From NCBI GenBank assembly GCA_001051155.2, contig JYIP02000009.1:1860001-1924000 (forward strand): a DNA stretch of 64,000 bases. Direction: 5' to 3'. Numbering within the stretch: the first letter of the stretch is position 1; each line of letters begins with the position of its first letter. The notes below the pieces were generated by a model. That model searched no databases and was not told the DNA's origin. It saw only the letters and a program-made list of their open reading frames with translations. Positions 22,627 to 33,862 of the stretch are shown here, piece by piece. Source of the DNA: Chrysoporthe austroafricana (lineage: Eukaryota > Ascomycota > Sordariomycetes > Diaporthales > Cryphonectriaceae). A program made the position numbers and the translations under genes.

Positions 22627-24778
22627 CTAGAAGCTTCTTTCCCACGCCTGCCACCAGATCCCCATGTTCGCCGCGACCACCAGGTCCAGCATCTTCAGCC
22701 CCTCGTCGTGTACGAGCAGCTTGCCCAGCTTGGCCCGCGTGCCCCTGTTGCCGCCTCCCGCCCTCTCCCTCCCCAGCCCGCTGAAGTCAAACACCGGGTC
22801 TCTGTCCTCGTCGTCATACTCCTCGTGCCCGTCCATCGACGCCCTCTCCCTGCCCCCCGGGCTCCGCACCAGCATCCTCCCCAGCCCCTCGACGACCTCC
22901 CGTGCCGCGCGCTCGCGGTCTTCCTTGGAGCCGAAGAGGTCGGTGCTCGGTAGGTTGAAGCGCAGCTCGCTGACGTCGACCTTGTCGCTTGCCGCCCCCG
23001 CGACGCTGGCGCTCATGCCCCTCGACCTGCCGCGCCGGCGCCCACCGTCGCCGCTCGAGGAGGCGGCGTCGCGGAGGGCCTGTGCCGCGACGAGGGGGTT
23101 GAAGCCCTGGGAGGTGGTGTTGCGGGCGTGTCGGCACTTGAGGGACCGGCCGTTAGACGCGGTGCGGAAGTCGCATTGCCCGTCCCAGGGCGAGGTGAAC
23201 GTGTAGCCCTTGGGCCGCAGCCCCGGACCGGGGGTCTGGAGGACCAGCTGGTCGCCCACCTTGTGCGTCTTGTCCACCTGCCCGTCGTTGTGAACCTGCT
23301 GTGCGATGGCAGGGAAGTAAGACGACTCCCCCGACGCGGTGGAGGCGCCGCTGTCCTGCCGCTGGTGCGACCCCGCCCTCGGCAGCTGCGGCGGCGGGCC
23401 GCGGTGGTCCGTGTCGCTGTCCGTGGTCCCGCTGCGCTCGCGTTTCCGGGAGGCAAACGCCTCCTTCAGGTTGTGCGTCCACGTCTTGCCGTACGTCATG
23501 ACCACCTGCCTCCTGAACCCGCCCTCGCCGTCGTCTGCCGCGTGCCCGGCCGCGGCCGCGGCCGCCGCCTCCTGCTCCCGCTGCTGCGCCTGCATCTTTG
23601 CCGCGAGCTCCTTCATGTTCTGCGCGAGGTTGCTCCCCGCTGACCCCGGGCGTGCGGCGTCGAAGTTCACTTTCGGGAGGGCCGTGGTGAAATCCCGGAA
23701 GCGCGCGTACCCGCTCGTCTCGATGTGGATGTTGATGGCGGGATAGCCCCGGGGATACTGGACAATGGGTGGCGCGTCAGGGTGGTTCGGGTCGTGGTGG
23801 ACGATGGTGGACTGGAAGGAGGAGACCTTCCCGATGTTCCACTGGTGTCCTGTCCCCGGGTTGCGGCGGATGATGGTCAGCGAGAACGGCGTGAAGGGTT
23901 TCTGCTGTTTGCTCCACGGAGACGGGGACCGGCTCGGCGTCACCGGGCTCTGTACCGTAGGGCTGTGCGCGGCGCGTATCTCGTCGAAGCTGCGTGGTGG
24001 GGGGATGGTGTCAAAACGGAGCGGCGGGACGGTCGGCCTAGGGGGGATGGGCGGCCTCGCCTCCTCGGGCGTCGGTGGGGTTGCCGGCCTCACGGCTTCT
24101 GGAGGCGGGTGAGGGAGATTCCTGACGGGCGATGGCGGGTCCGCCATCTGCCGTGGTCCGAGCGGCTTTCTGGGCACCGGAGCAGACGGGACGGGCATCT
24201 TGGCCGGACATGGTGGTGCGGGCAACTCGGCCGGCCGGACGAGCGGATTCGGCCGGCCGGCTGCTCCCTCAATCGGGGCGTTCTCCTTGCTCTGCGACAG
24301 CGGATCTAGAGGTGCGACTCTGCCCTGGTCTATCGACGTTTCCGGGGCCGGCTGCTGCGTCACCTGGGCGGAGGCCGGCACAGGTTTCCTGGTGATCCTA
24401 TGCTCGTGGCTCCTGTTCGACTCCATGCTCGCCCTCGACGTCGCCTCGTGCCTCTGCGACCTCGGGACCAGCAGCTCATCCCCCAGGTTGTCCAGGTGGA
24501 CATAGTAGAGTGAGTTCGCCACATCGTCACCGGTCACATTCTTCCTCTGTGGCTTGAACGTTGACAGGATGACATCTAGCAATCAGGGGAGGTCAGCCGA
24601 GGGGCCCGAGGCTCGACGAGTGATGCCAGTGCTCACCTCGAGACCCAGGCACTCTGGAGATGTATAGACACAGGGTCTCATGCCTCTCAATCGGGTTGAT
24701 GGGGTACTGTGGGGGATGTGCGGCCAGGTGGTTGATGGCTGAGAGCGACTTGGCCTCAACCTGGGTCGGAGCCGCCAT
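22627..24778 (-). CDS. Conserved fungal protein of unknown function
   Basis: Exon 1 (24637-24778, start MAAPTQVEAKSLSAINHLAAH) and exon 2 (22627-24575) join over a 61-bp intron in phase 1, giving 696 residues. The splice produces YISRVPGSRDVILSTFKPQ, which reads like a conserved block, followed by NVTGDDVANSLYYVHLD. Residues about 70-250 are low-complexity and Pro-rich. A second structured part holds RRNPGTGHQWNIGKVSSF, YTFTSPWDGQCDFRTASNG and the C-terminal LDLVVAANMGIWWQAWE. I recall this architecture in many Pezizomycotina proteins but no assigned function. No signal peptide or membrane segment is seen. Long antisense frames over this GC-rich gene are shadows. Confidence 0.82.
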
Positions 24779-26760
24779 GACGAGGACCACGACGGCGGCG
24801 GCGGCGATCCTGGCGCGAGCGCAGATGAGGAGAGGTTCACGGCGGGTAAGGATGGGGAGACGGCGTCAAGGTAAGGCTGGTCGACCTCGCTGCCCTGTCT
24901 GGCGTAAGGCTACCGAAGAGGTGAGCCGTTAAAGTTATGTAGAGCGCGGCAGTGAGAAGCGTTGGGCCTCCAAGCCGCCAGGTTGAGGTGCCGAGCCCAA
25001 GCGCCTGGTCCTGGCGGGGCCTCCTTTCTTCGGGGGGTGGGGGGGCAGGGGAAGGCCCTGTCAGAGGCTGGCGGCGGGTCGACTGGCCCACTAAAGCTGC
25101 CGGCAGAGGCACTCGTGGCACTGTGGCACCTCTGAAGCGGCTGCACGATCGAGGATAGCCCCAGCGTTTCGGGATTTAGGGTGCATGTTAGCGGTCCCGT
25201 CCACTGGGCGACCGCTGTCAGCCCTGCTTTGTTCTCGTCGACTCTCCCTTTGTGACAGGACGGCCACCAGCCCTTCCTTAGGTACTGCCAGGCCGTGGGA
25301 CAGCGAGACGAGGCGGCAGCGGCAGAGAATGGCGCAGCAGGCGTCGCGATGGTCACCTCGAGGCAACCTGTCCTACGCGATCGAGCACCAAGGCTCGCTC
25401 TGACACGAAGGGCCACCAGCCACGACGGGCGGCAAAGAGGCCTCGTCATCAGACGACAATCTTCCGAGGCTCTCTGCAGAACAAGGGCGGGAAAAGGGGG
25501 GGCTGTGAAATAAGCAGCCGTCATGAACTGTCACCTCAACTCTATCTTCGCGAAACCCAGCCCCCCAATTGGACGGCATCGACACGACTGGATCCGAGGA
25601 ATCCGGTCATAACCACGACCCCCATCACGGCGCTGTGCCTCGCACGCCGGCGCCCGCCTCGCCTCGCGATGGGTCCCCAGGCTTTTATGCATGACATCAC
25701 GCTTCGCCCATATCAGTCGCGTCTACTGAGCATCCAAGCGCCTGGAGAACCCCCAAGGCCTTCACCCTGCGAGGGGACCTGTCGAGTGGGTCGCGGGCGG
25801 TGTGGCTTCGCATCCTCGTCTCCTGGCCACCGAGGCCACGCCCAAAACCGCCGGCCAGAGTGTGCATCTTGGCAATGTCGCCGGCGCTGTCTCAGACGTG
25901 CTCGAGCCCACGTCGATCATCCACCGGCGCTGCATGTCTTCTCGGGCCCAGCCGATGTCACAGTTGCGGCCACCCGCTTCTTCCCCTGCAACGACGACAC
26001 GTCATGTTCATGCCGGGGTGCCAGTCGATCTCGGCGCCGCCTCGTCGAGCACTCAGTCTTCTCCTGCGCGTAGCATTACTCATAGCTTATGAGAGAGCCT
26101 CGTCTATCGGATCTTCTGGGTCTCCCGCGCTCGGTGACGACAGTCACACTCGAGCCTTACCGCGCCGGTGACGGGCACAGCGTAAGGTCGACACGAAATG
26201 GCCTTGGTGAATTGTGGTCCAAGGCTTAGGGCGTGAGCGTGCCCGTGCCCGTGGCAACTCATCGCCATCTGCATGCGCAGATGGCTCAAAGAAGTTTCTT
26301 CTGCTGTATCTAGGACAAAGAACCGGTACTATGCCCTGGCATGGCGACTCTGTCTGTCCGAGGAACAGCTGCCATCGGCCCGACCTGATGGCCTTTCTGA
26401 CTGTCTTGGCGATAACAATCGGCTTGTAGTCACACACAACTTCTGTCGATACCATTTTTTTCTTGGACGGCGTTCTCGTACGGGGCAATTGTCACTCCAA
26501 CGTGTTTATGTCACGCGTGGGGGTTTAGCAACATCAAGATTGTACTATGCTGATCCCGCCGTTTTGCTACAGTCCACAACAATGGCATGGCACATAAATC
26601 TTAAAAGTTTTCGGAGTCGTTTCCTTCCCGGCACGCTCCACACATTGCGGCGCTATTGAGCTCTTACTCATGGTCTCTTCCGGACCTCTTGGTTTCGGAT
26701 CTGATATCCACAGACGTCAACGCGCTTCGACGCGATCGACAACCCCGACAACCTTTAACC
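24779..26760. other. Long intergenic region, nothing convincing
   Basis: Nearly 2 kb of GC-rich sequence turning AT-richer after about 26400. Open frames are short, rich in Arg and Ser, and overlap on both strands as expected by chance. An in-frame ATG at 26656 would lengthen the following gene. Confidence 0.4.
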
Positions 26761-28110
26761 ATGTCTGAACCCGACGAGGCGAGCTCAGCTCCAGTCATGT
26801 CTGTCGCTGACGATGCGAGCCCTGCCCCAGCCATGTCTGAGCCCAGCCAGGTAAGTGCTGTTGTAACGGTCGACGCGGTGGACGACTTGCGCAGACAACT
26901 CGTCGAGGCACTCAACGCGCAGCTCCCAGCCGTACGCGAACTCGCATTTCAGGTCCTTAGCATCCCTCGACTGAACCGCTCTACTATATACGGTTTCATT
27001 CTACGCCGGCCCTCCGCCTTGATAACTTTCGCCAAGTTCAAGTTGACCCTGGCTGGTGAACTCGCTGAGGAGGAAGCCGAGCTCGACGTTGAATTCGCGG
27101 AAGACGTGGTGGAAATCCACCAATTTCTAGCTGTACACCTGAGAAGGGTCCGCTTGCATCGTGACCGTCAGTACACCACTCTCATGTTGGAGCCGGAATT
27201 AGTGCAGAGGTGGAGTGCACATCTTACCCCCACATTCACACACTACTTTGCAGCTCTCATTAATATGGAATTACAGAGCCAGGGGCTTGAGGACTGGAAT
27301 GAGGCCGTTCGTAGCAACCCGGAGGCCCTAAATGAATTAGCTCGAGAAGTTTTCCATCCCGAGAGGCAACTTGATCTAGACGACGAGCTCCTCAACGCGG
27401 TCCGGCGCCTTCATGCCATCATCGATGCCCATGCCCTTGAGGGGTTCCTTGTGGACCTCTGCCTCGAGGCAGAGTTCCGAGTCGTTCTTGAATCCACGAA
27501 TTGTCTGACCTCGGTCCTGGAAGAAGCCGGCTTCTACGTCTTTGCGCAAGTCCATCGGACCAATCCCGTCGCCTGGCAAGAGTTCGTCCGGGAGAATGAG
27601 CCATACTTTAGCGACGACAACGACAACGACACCGTCACCGACAACCCTATACGGGGTTCGTTCGACCACCAACGTCTATGGCACGAGGCCAGGCGATTGG
27701 TCACCCAGGAGGGGCTTCTTCCCCTAGATGACAACGAAATCCTTTCCGTCCCTGCCTTCATCTTCCAACGATTTCCGTCACGAACTCGCATGCCGGACGA
27801 ATTGAACCTCGTCCTCGAGTCACTCGCATCTGATAGCGACCCGGAGGAAGACTTTCCCGGCTTCCAAGGCCAGTCATCCGCCCCGGATGAGGTCGCAAAG
27901 GGCGAGGACAATCCCGATGAGCCGCTGCTTGACTTCAACTCCATGTGCATGTTCTGCACCTCGCGATTCCTGGCTCCTGGAGAAAATGCCTCTGATCACC
28001 CAAACCGTGAGCCGCAGCGTACCCTCCCATGTGGCCACTTAGTCGGTATTGTCTGCTTTGCTGCGTATCACGCCAACCAGCGCTGCCCCCTCTGCTTTGC
28101 TCAGGTCTAG
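26761..28110 (+). CDS. RING-finger-like protein
   Basis: A single exon of 449 codons. The start at 26761 has a good context (ACCATGTC); an upstream in-frame ATG at 26656 adds 35 residues of no clear character. The N-terminus repeats a short unit (MSEPDEASSAP / MSVADDASPAP / MSEPSQ). A long helical, acidic middle follows. The C-terminus has CMFC, then LPCGHLVGIVC, then CPLCFAQV: a zinc-binding RING pattern in which the sixth position of the CGHxxH core is Gly rather than His. Fungal RING proteins with CGHxFG are known. An E3 ubiquitin-ligase role is likely from the fold but unproven. There is no membrane segment. Substrate and partner are unknown. Confidence 0.72.
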   Translation: MSEPDEASSAPVMSVADDASPAPAMSEPSQVSAVVTVDAVDDLRRQLVEALNAQLPAVRELAFQVLSIPRLNRSTIYGFILRRPSALITFAKFKLTLAGELAEEEAELDVEFAEDVVEIHQFLAVHLRRVRLHRDRQYTTLMLEPELVQRWSAHLTPTFTHYFAALINMELQSQGLEDWNEAVRSNPEALNELAREVFHPERQLDLDDELLNAVRRLHAIIDAHALEGFLVDLCLEAEFRVVLESTNCLTSVLEEAGFYVFAQVHRTNPVAWQEFVRENEPYFSDDNDNDTVTDNPIRGSFDHQRLWHEARRLVTQEGLLPLDDNEILSVPAFIFQRFPSRTRMPDELNLVLESLASDSDPEEDFPGFQGQSSAPDEVAKGEDNPDEPLLDFNSMCMFCTSRFLAPGENASDHPNREPQRTLPCGHLVGIVCFAAYHANQRCPLCFAQV

Positions 28111-28829
28111 ACGGCAACTTTGGGGGCGGTGAGACAATCAAGCACAACCTCGATTTATCGCATAGGTTCATGCCCTAGTTGGATGATCTAGTGATCGAGA
28201 ATGTTAGAGATGTTTAAATGGAACATTTCCGCTTTTCCCCACATGGACTACGTCCGAGTTCAACAGCTGAACTTGTCTGACTACTATGTAGTCGTCTCGG
28301 GGTACAGTCAGTACACAATTGATCCCTAATTTTTTTCCAATCGCATCTGTTCTTTAGCCTGATGTTGTATTTCCTGATCTCGTTACTTTCAGCTCCGACC
28401 TTTTTGTTTTTTTTTTCCCAAACTCGTCCCCCTTCGCGATGTTGTCATACAAACTTCCACCTCAGTTGACTTCTTCCATATTTTGAGTGAAATCGAAGGC
28501 GTCTCTGGCGACCCACCGAGGCCTTCCAACTGGCCAGCTGCACTTCGACCCGGGTCGCTGCTCGTCCATCCATTGAACGGCCCCCGCGGCTGAGCTGGCC
28601 TGTCTGACCCGCATCGACACCCAGAAGTTCGTTTCAGTATACGATGTTTGGATGTCAACGCTCGACCCAAAGATGCAGCCCCCATCGTGCGGATAACCAC
28701 AACGTATTTGTCTCGGTAGGACAATAAACTCGAGGCTGAGCCCCTTGGCGGCCTCGGGGCAAGCACAACCTATAAATTCTCAAGGAGAAAGCCAGATACT
28801 TTTTGCTACCATGACCCTCTCTTCTTCTT
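28111..28829. other. Intergenic with an upstream alternative start
   Basis: No independent gene. ATG 28811 (ACCATGACC context) opens a 55-codon frame overlapping the next ORF in another phase. It could be its real first exon if an unrecognised intron joins the frames. Confidence 0.35.
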
Positions 28830-29636
28830 TTGGGACCAGTTCAGCTCTGGGAGATCTTTTCCAACGCGCTATGCCAAGCACGAACGTACTTGACAATGGT
28901 CGTCATCAGCGTTCCTCGACGGATAGATTGCTCCATCAAGTGGCCTTGTGGGCCGTGCTCAGGTCCTTGGACGAATGACCACATAGCCATTAGCCAAGTC
29001 CCCCGCCATGAGAACTGGAGACACGTGCTCGAGAACAGTGACGTCTTCTACTGCTTCCACAACATGTGCGCCGACTTCCTGAACAGCCGTAACTTGCCGG
29101 CCGACCTGGAAGACTTCGTGGCCAACGAACGGAAGGCGTACTTCAAGGCCTTCGAGACCGCACAGAAGAAAGTGAGTCTGCCGGGCTGGCACCTCCTCCC
29201 GAGACACGCCGTCCGGGCCGAAGATATCGTGCTCACGAGCCGGCAGGTCCAGAAACGCAAGGCCGAGACCGTCCGCCGCGTGAGCTCCTTCACGGAGAAG
29301 GTGAAGATGCTGCACTGCTACATGGACACCTTCCCGGCCGGGTGCGATACCCGGCGCACCGCGCGGTCCATTTTCCGGCACGGGCCGGTCCTCCAGGCAT
29401 ACGGGATCGAGCTAGGGGCGGAACACGCGTGTCGATACGTGCGCGGGGAGAAGCCCCCGGCTGGAAATACCTTCAAGCGGTTTGCCATGAACGACCATCT
29501 CCGTACTGTGGCGGGTGGCCTCAAGCTTCCTGAGGCGGTGGGGCAGGTGAGTCGCGACGATCAGGGCGATGGGTGCGAGGATGAGATGAATATGACCATC
29601 CAGATGTGGGCTTCCAGAAGCATCGTGTCGGAGTAA
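28830..29636 (+). CDS. Hypothetical protein
   Basis: A 268-codon open frame. The stretch from about residue 50 looks protein-like: HENWRHVLENSDVFYCFHN, then DLEDFVANERKAYFKAFETAQKK and ETVRRVSSFTEKVKMLHCY. The first 48 residues, with many Cys, Pro and Trp, look less real, so the true start or a first exon may differ. I do not recognise a family, and no signal peptide or transmembrane helix is seen. The composition of its second half matches other coding regions in the window. Confidence 0.45.
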   Translation: MGPVQLWEIFSNALCQARTYLTMVVISVPRRIDCSIKWPCGPCSGPWTNDHIAISQVPRHENWRHVLENSDVFYCFHNMCADFLNSRNLPADLEDFVANERKAYFKAFETAQKKVSLPGWHLLPRHAVRAEDIVLTSRQVQKRKAETVRRVSSFTEKVKMLHCYMDTFPAGCDTRRTARSIFRHGPVLQAYGIELGAEHACRYVRGEKPPAGNTFKRFAMNDHLRTVAGGLKLPEAVGQVSRDDQGDGCEDEMNMTIQMWASRSIVSE

Positions 29637-31347
29637 CTGGTAAAAACATACAAAACTCAGAAATACCACCAGATTGCCGGGTTTACCATCTCAGTCTCCT
29701 GCAATCATACCGCTACTACAGAGCTTCCTGGAGATAGGACTAGCGTGTAAATCATTCAATCCTAGCAATCAACGTTTTAGATGTTGTCAGTTTCGTGAAA
29801 GGATTTTGACATGTCTTTGTTCTTTTCAAGTGCAAGAGTCCATCCATCCATTAAGGCTTGAGATGAGGAATGGTACGACGACCGCTGAGCAAAGCCGAAA
29901 TGACTTTATTGGCGGATGATAATTAAAGGACTCTGAAAACTTTGAAGCGAGGTCAAATACTCGTGGTCCATTTGGGAAGGGCGCATTTTCGCCACCCATT
30001 GGATGTTCAAAAGTTCTATACAACAAGCCACGCAAAGCCGTGCTTTCATGCAGCCTCCTAGTGGCGACCTCCTCCATCTTGGGCCATATCCTTTAATCAC
30101 GCCCGCTAAAATGCACGCCACAGAATGTCATTGATCGCTTTGACAATGGTGGGACACTCGGTCTTCCCACGTTATATCACGCCTGCACGTACATTTTCCC
30201 AACACAACCGGGAGGACGCAATGTATGGTAGAGGACACAGATATTGAAGGCTGTTGTAATTATTTTCCAGGCTTCGTAGGGCGCACAGAACCCAACCGAA
30301 AGGCCCGAGCCTACGTTCTTCGAAATTATATCATTACCCTCTTCGTTTAATCTCATGTTTAGTTTTGCAACGTCTGTGCCTCATCTGAAACAATTACCAG
30401 AGTTTCATTGGTCGAGGTCTTCGATAATCTGCATTATCTGTCTGGAACCGCTCATTCAGAACCTTGGAAGTCAGCTCTGACCTTTATTACAAATCCTTTA
30501 TTATTTGTCGCTCTCTGCAATCCCTCCTGCACAGAGCATGCAGTTGATGTGGCCATGGCTAGGCGCGAGAATTCTGCTTGGTTTCACTTTTGACGAATTA
30601 TCTTGTGATGTCGCGTCTGATAGTGTTGATCTCAATGCACATCTTGCCATTTGACTTTGGTCGCACTCCCACAACTTTCATGCTACTTTGTTTACATGTA
30701 TTTGTAACGTAACCGAGACGTTTCTTCGGTTGTCCGGCTCCATGGGCTTGGGATTTGCCAAGAACGTTTGCTTGTCACTGATCTCACCTTCCACGTGCTA
30801 TGCTTAGATTGTAATCGTGCCGGTACTATATTTTGATCTCGGCTCGCGGCACAATGGATGCCATTCTAGGTGCATAGTATTTTCCACCTCTTGGTTGAGC
30901 TGTCGACGCTCGCTTGCAGAATGGGGCATTCGCTAAGACCACCCAGGCTTTGCAGGCTAAGTTGAAGAGAGAACACCCGGAGGCGGATAAATGCGACTGA
31001 CCACTCGCGATGCAGCCAATGTTAGTAGCGTATGCACTTGCTCTGGTTTCTTCCGGGCTGCAACAAGGGGCCCTGAACACTTGAACCCCTGGGGTCGACC
31101 ATGCTCGTTTCCTCAGCGGGGGGCTATGCGGACCCGTTCTCCGGACGACTCCTACTCCGTACGACCGGTAGGTACCATATCAGAGCGTAGAGTTGACATG
31201 GGGGACAGACGGGGATCACACAATACTTATGCGAATCGTGACGCTATGATCTATGAGATGTGTACTATATAAGGAAACGGGCTGATCCTGTCTCATCATA
31301 TGGCACTTTGGGAAAGCAATAATACCGTCAACCTTCATGATCTCGGC
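29637..31347. other. Intergenic, nothing recognised
   Basis: AT-moderate sequence with short random frames. The last 100 bp include TATATAAGG (31266-31274), a plausible TATA box about 75 bp ahead of the carboxylesterase start. Confidence 0.45.
31266..31274 (+). promoter_or_regulatory. TATA-box candidate of the carboxylesterase gene
   Basis: TATATAAGG lies 74 bp before the ATG at 31348. Position and sequence suit a core promoter, but no transcript start is known. Confidence 0.45.
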
Positions 31348-33522
31348 ATGGCTCCTCTCATCGACGGCAGCCGCTGGGCCCTGTCGGCGCTTGCAATGAC
31401 CCTTGCGGGGCTCGTTCAAGCTGTGCCATACGCCAACTCATCGTATTCCAATTCCGACACGTCCCTGACGTTTTTGTACCAGAACAATCTGAACGCCTCT
31501 GACGACGTCAACCATGTTGGTGCTATCTTGCTAGACCCTGCAACTCGAAACGTTGGTGCAAGCCGGTGCGCCGCTCTAGGGGAGTCTCTTTTACCGATAT
31601 CGACCCTGACAGCTCATACCAACGACTTCGAGTATGCCTTGTCGTATCTCGCATACGCAGGGCTGATGGATGTCAGCCAGCAGTACTATGTACAAGACGG
31701 GGTCTTGTCCGTAGCCTACGCGGCAGAAGGTAGCCTTGGCTTCTCGACTACGAGCCATGAAGACGAAAAACGGTCATTGCCTATCCTCTGCACCCAGTCG
31801 AGCTCTCAGAACGAGGCAAGCAATGCCGTCGTTACCGCTGCCAACAAGCTGCGGGTTCCGTCTTCTGGAAACACCTATGTGGGCTTCCGCAACCAGAAGT
31901 CTTTCCGCTTCGTCGGTATCCCTTACGCGAACACATTCGAACGCTTTGAATACTCCACCGTGTACAATACAACGGGGCAGACGATCAGTGCGACTGAGTA
32001 CGGCGCGGACTGCGCTCAGGTTGGCGACAGCGGCTCCCAGGAGGATTGTCTGTTTCTGAATATACAGACGCCTTTTATCCCCCGGGTAGGCTCCACTGAC
32101 AATCTGAGACCGGTCATGTTTAGCATCCACGGCGGTGGGTTCACCGGCGGCAATGGGGGCGCCAGCTCTGGGTTGGATGGTGGGAATATGGCATCGAGAG
32201 AGGACGTCGTGTCCGTTGAGCTAAACTATCGTCTTTCAACCCTTGGCTTTCTAGCTGTTCCTGGAACGGATGTCAAGGGCAACTTTGGCATTGGGGACCA
32301 GGTAACAGCATTGGAAGTAAGGATTACAGCAGTGCCCTCAGACTGTGGAACCAAGTTACTGACTATTGTCTCATAGTGGGTCAAAAAGAATATTGCTTCT
32401 TTCGGAGGCAACCCCAACAACGTCACAATCATCGGGGAATCAGCTGGTGCAGGCTCTGTCCGCACACTACTGGGGTCTCCTCCAGTCATTCAGAATAGTC
32501 TCATTTCTGGAGGTATATCGCAATCCAATCTGGGCGGTGGGAAGGCCCTTGGGCTGGACGGAGACTATGCTACGACTTATAGTTCTTACTACACGATCGA
32601 GCAATCATACGCAGTGGCAGGCCAGCAGATTTTCGAAGCAGCTGGATGCAATCAGACCGATGTCGAGGATCAGATCGCATGCCTGAAGACTGTGAACGCG
32701 ACCACAGTCGTTAACCTCTCCACGGTTGCGAGGTATGTCGTGCAGGATGGGACCTACGTCAATACGGAACAGCTCATCGTCACCCAGAAGAACGGTAGCC
32801 AGGCGTTCGTCCCGATCATTTTCGGCACTACTAATAATGATGGTGCATCCTTCTGCGACTTCCCGCTCAATACCACAACTAGCGAGGTAGAGGGCATCGC
32901 ATACTCGTTGAGCATCTCTCAGGACCAGGCCCAGCGCGTTATTGACAGCGGTCTTTTCCCTTACTACGACTCGGGCAACCTCACCCTCGACACCTTCAAT
33001 GTATCGCAGCGCGTCTCAACTGACCTGCAATTCCGCTGCATTGACGAGGCCACCGTCTTCGCCGCCTCCTCCTCAGGTGCGTTCCCGGTCGCATACTATT
33101 ACAATATAGACCGAACGTATGAGGGCTATGACCCTAACGGCCTGGGACCGAGCTTGAATGGTGGCATCGATCCTGAGGGCAACTACTTCAGACTTCACGG
33201 CAGTGATCTCGGCTTCACCTATGGCAACCAGGACCCTCTTCGTGACGAGCGCGATCTCCAGGCTAGCCAGCTCATCAGCGGGTACTATGCCGCATTCACC
33301 AAGAGTGGCTCGCCGAATCCTGATGAGCAGTACCTGAAAGCACGAGGCTACACTAGCACGCTCATAGCTGTTCAGCAAACAGGCCCTTGGTACCCCGTCT
33401 CCGGCGATGCTGGCCCGGCGAAACAATTAGACTATCCATCGCTGACAATCAGTTTCCCTGAGACTCGGCAGTGTTCTTTTCTCAATTATAGCCTTAGCTA
33501 CTATCTTGATGGTGGCTTATGA
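31348..33522 (+). CDS. Secreted type-B carboxylesterase/lipase family protein
   Basis: Exons 31348-32316 and 32377-33522 join in phase 0 over a 60-bp intron, giving 704 residues. Starting at 31348 rather than 31300 leaves a clean signal peptide (LSALAMTLAGLVQA). About 165 residues of fungal-specific N-terminal extension precede the alpha/beta-hydrolase domain, which begins near NTYVGFRNQKSFRFVGIPYA. Landmarks: EDCLFLNIQTP, the oxyanion-hole IHGGGFTGG, nucleophile S345 in IGESAGAGS, and a likely catalytic His in RLHGSDLGF. Several N-glycosylation sites (NxS/T) fit secretion. It should hydrolyse esters outside the cell; the substrate is open. The 3' neighbour at 33863 is convergent. Confidence 0.92.
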
Positions 33523-33862
33523 AGCATCTAATGTAATAGTCACACAAAATCTCTGAATATACACATCACATTAAGTATAATCACTGCTTAGGCCTCACTT
33601 CATGCCTAGCCAGGTGCGTTCAACCGCTAAAATTGGAATATACCTCACTTGCGCACATGTTATATGCCTCATAACAAATGGAATAGTAGTATTTGTGTTT
33701 CCCTCTACTATGAGCATGTCCAAGGAGACCCTTCCATTCCTCTTGTACAAGACCTGAAATGACCTTGTGTAAGCGCAGAGCAGAGGAGACTACCTAGTAT
33801 CGCAAACGTCCACCAGTAGGCACTTGATCTGGGCGGACCTCCAGCTGGGGATTTCGGCATAC
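33523..33862. other. Convergent 3' spacer
   Basis: 340 bp between the stop codons of two convergent genes; AT-rich, no motif called. Confidence 0.4.

Noticed and set aside
22664..24309. Several long plus-strand ORFs
   Set aside because: They lie opposite the GC-rich conserved gene at 22627-24778 and are typical chance frames.
26821..26900. Intron starting at GTAAGT (26850) in the RING gene
   Set aside because: The only acceptor gives a 44-bp intron that breaks the frame, while reading through gives a plausible protein.
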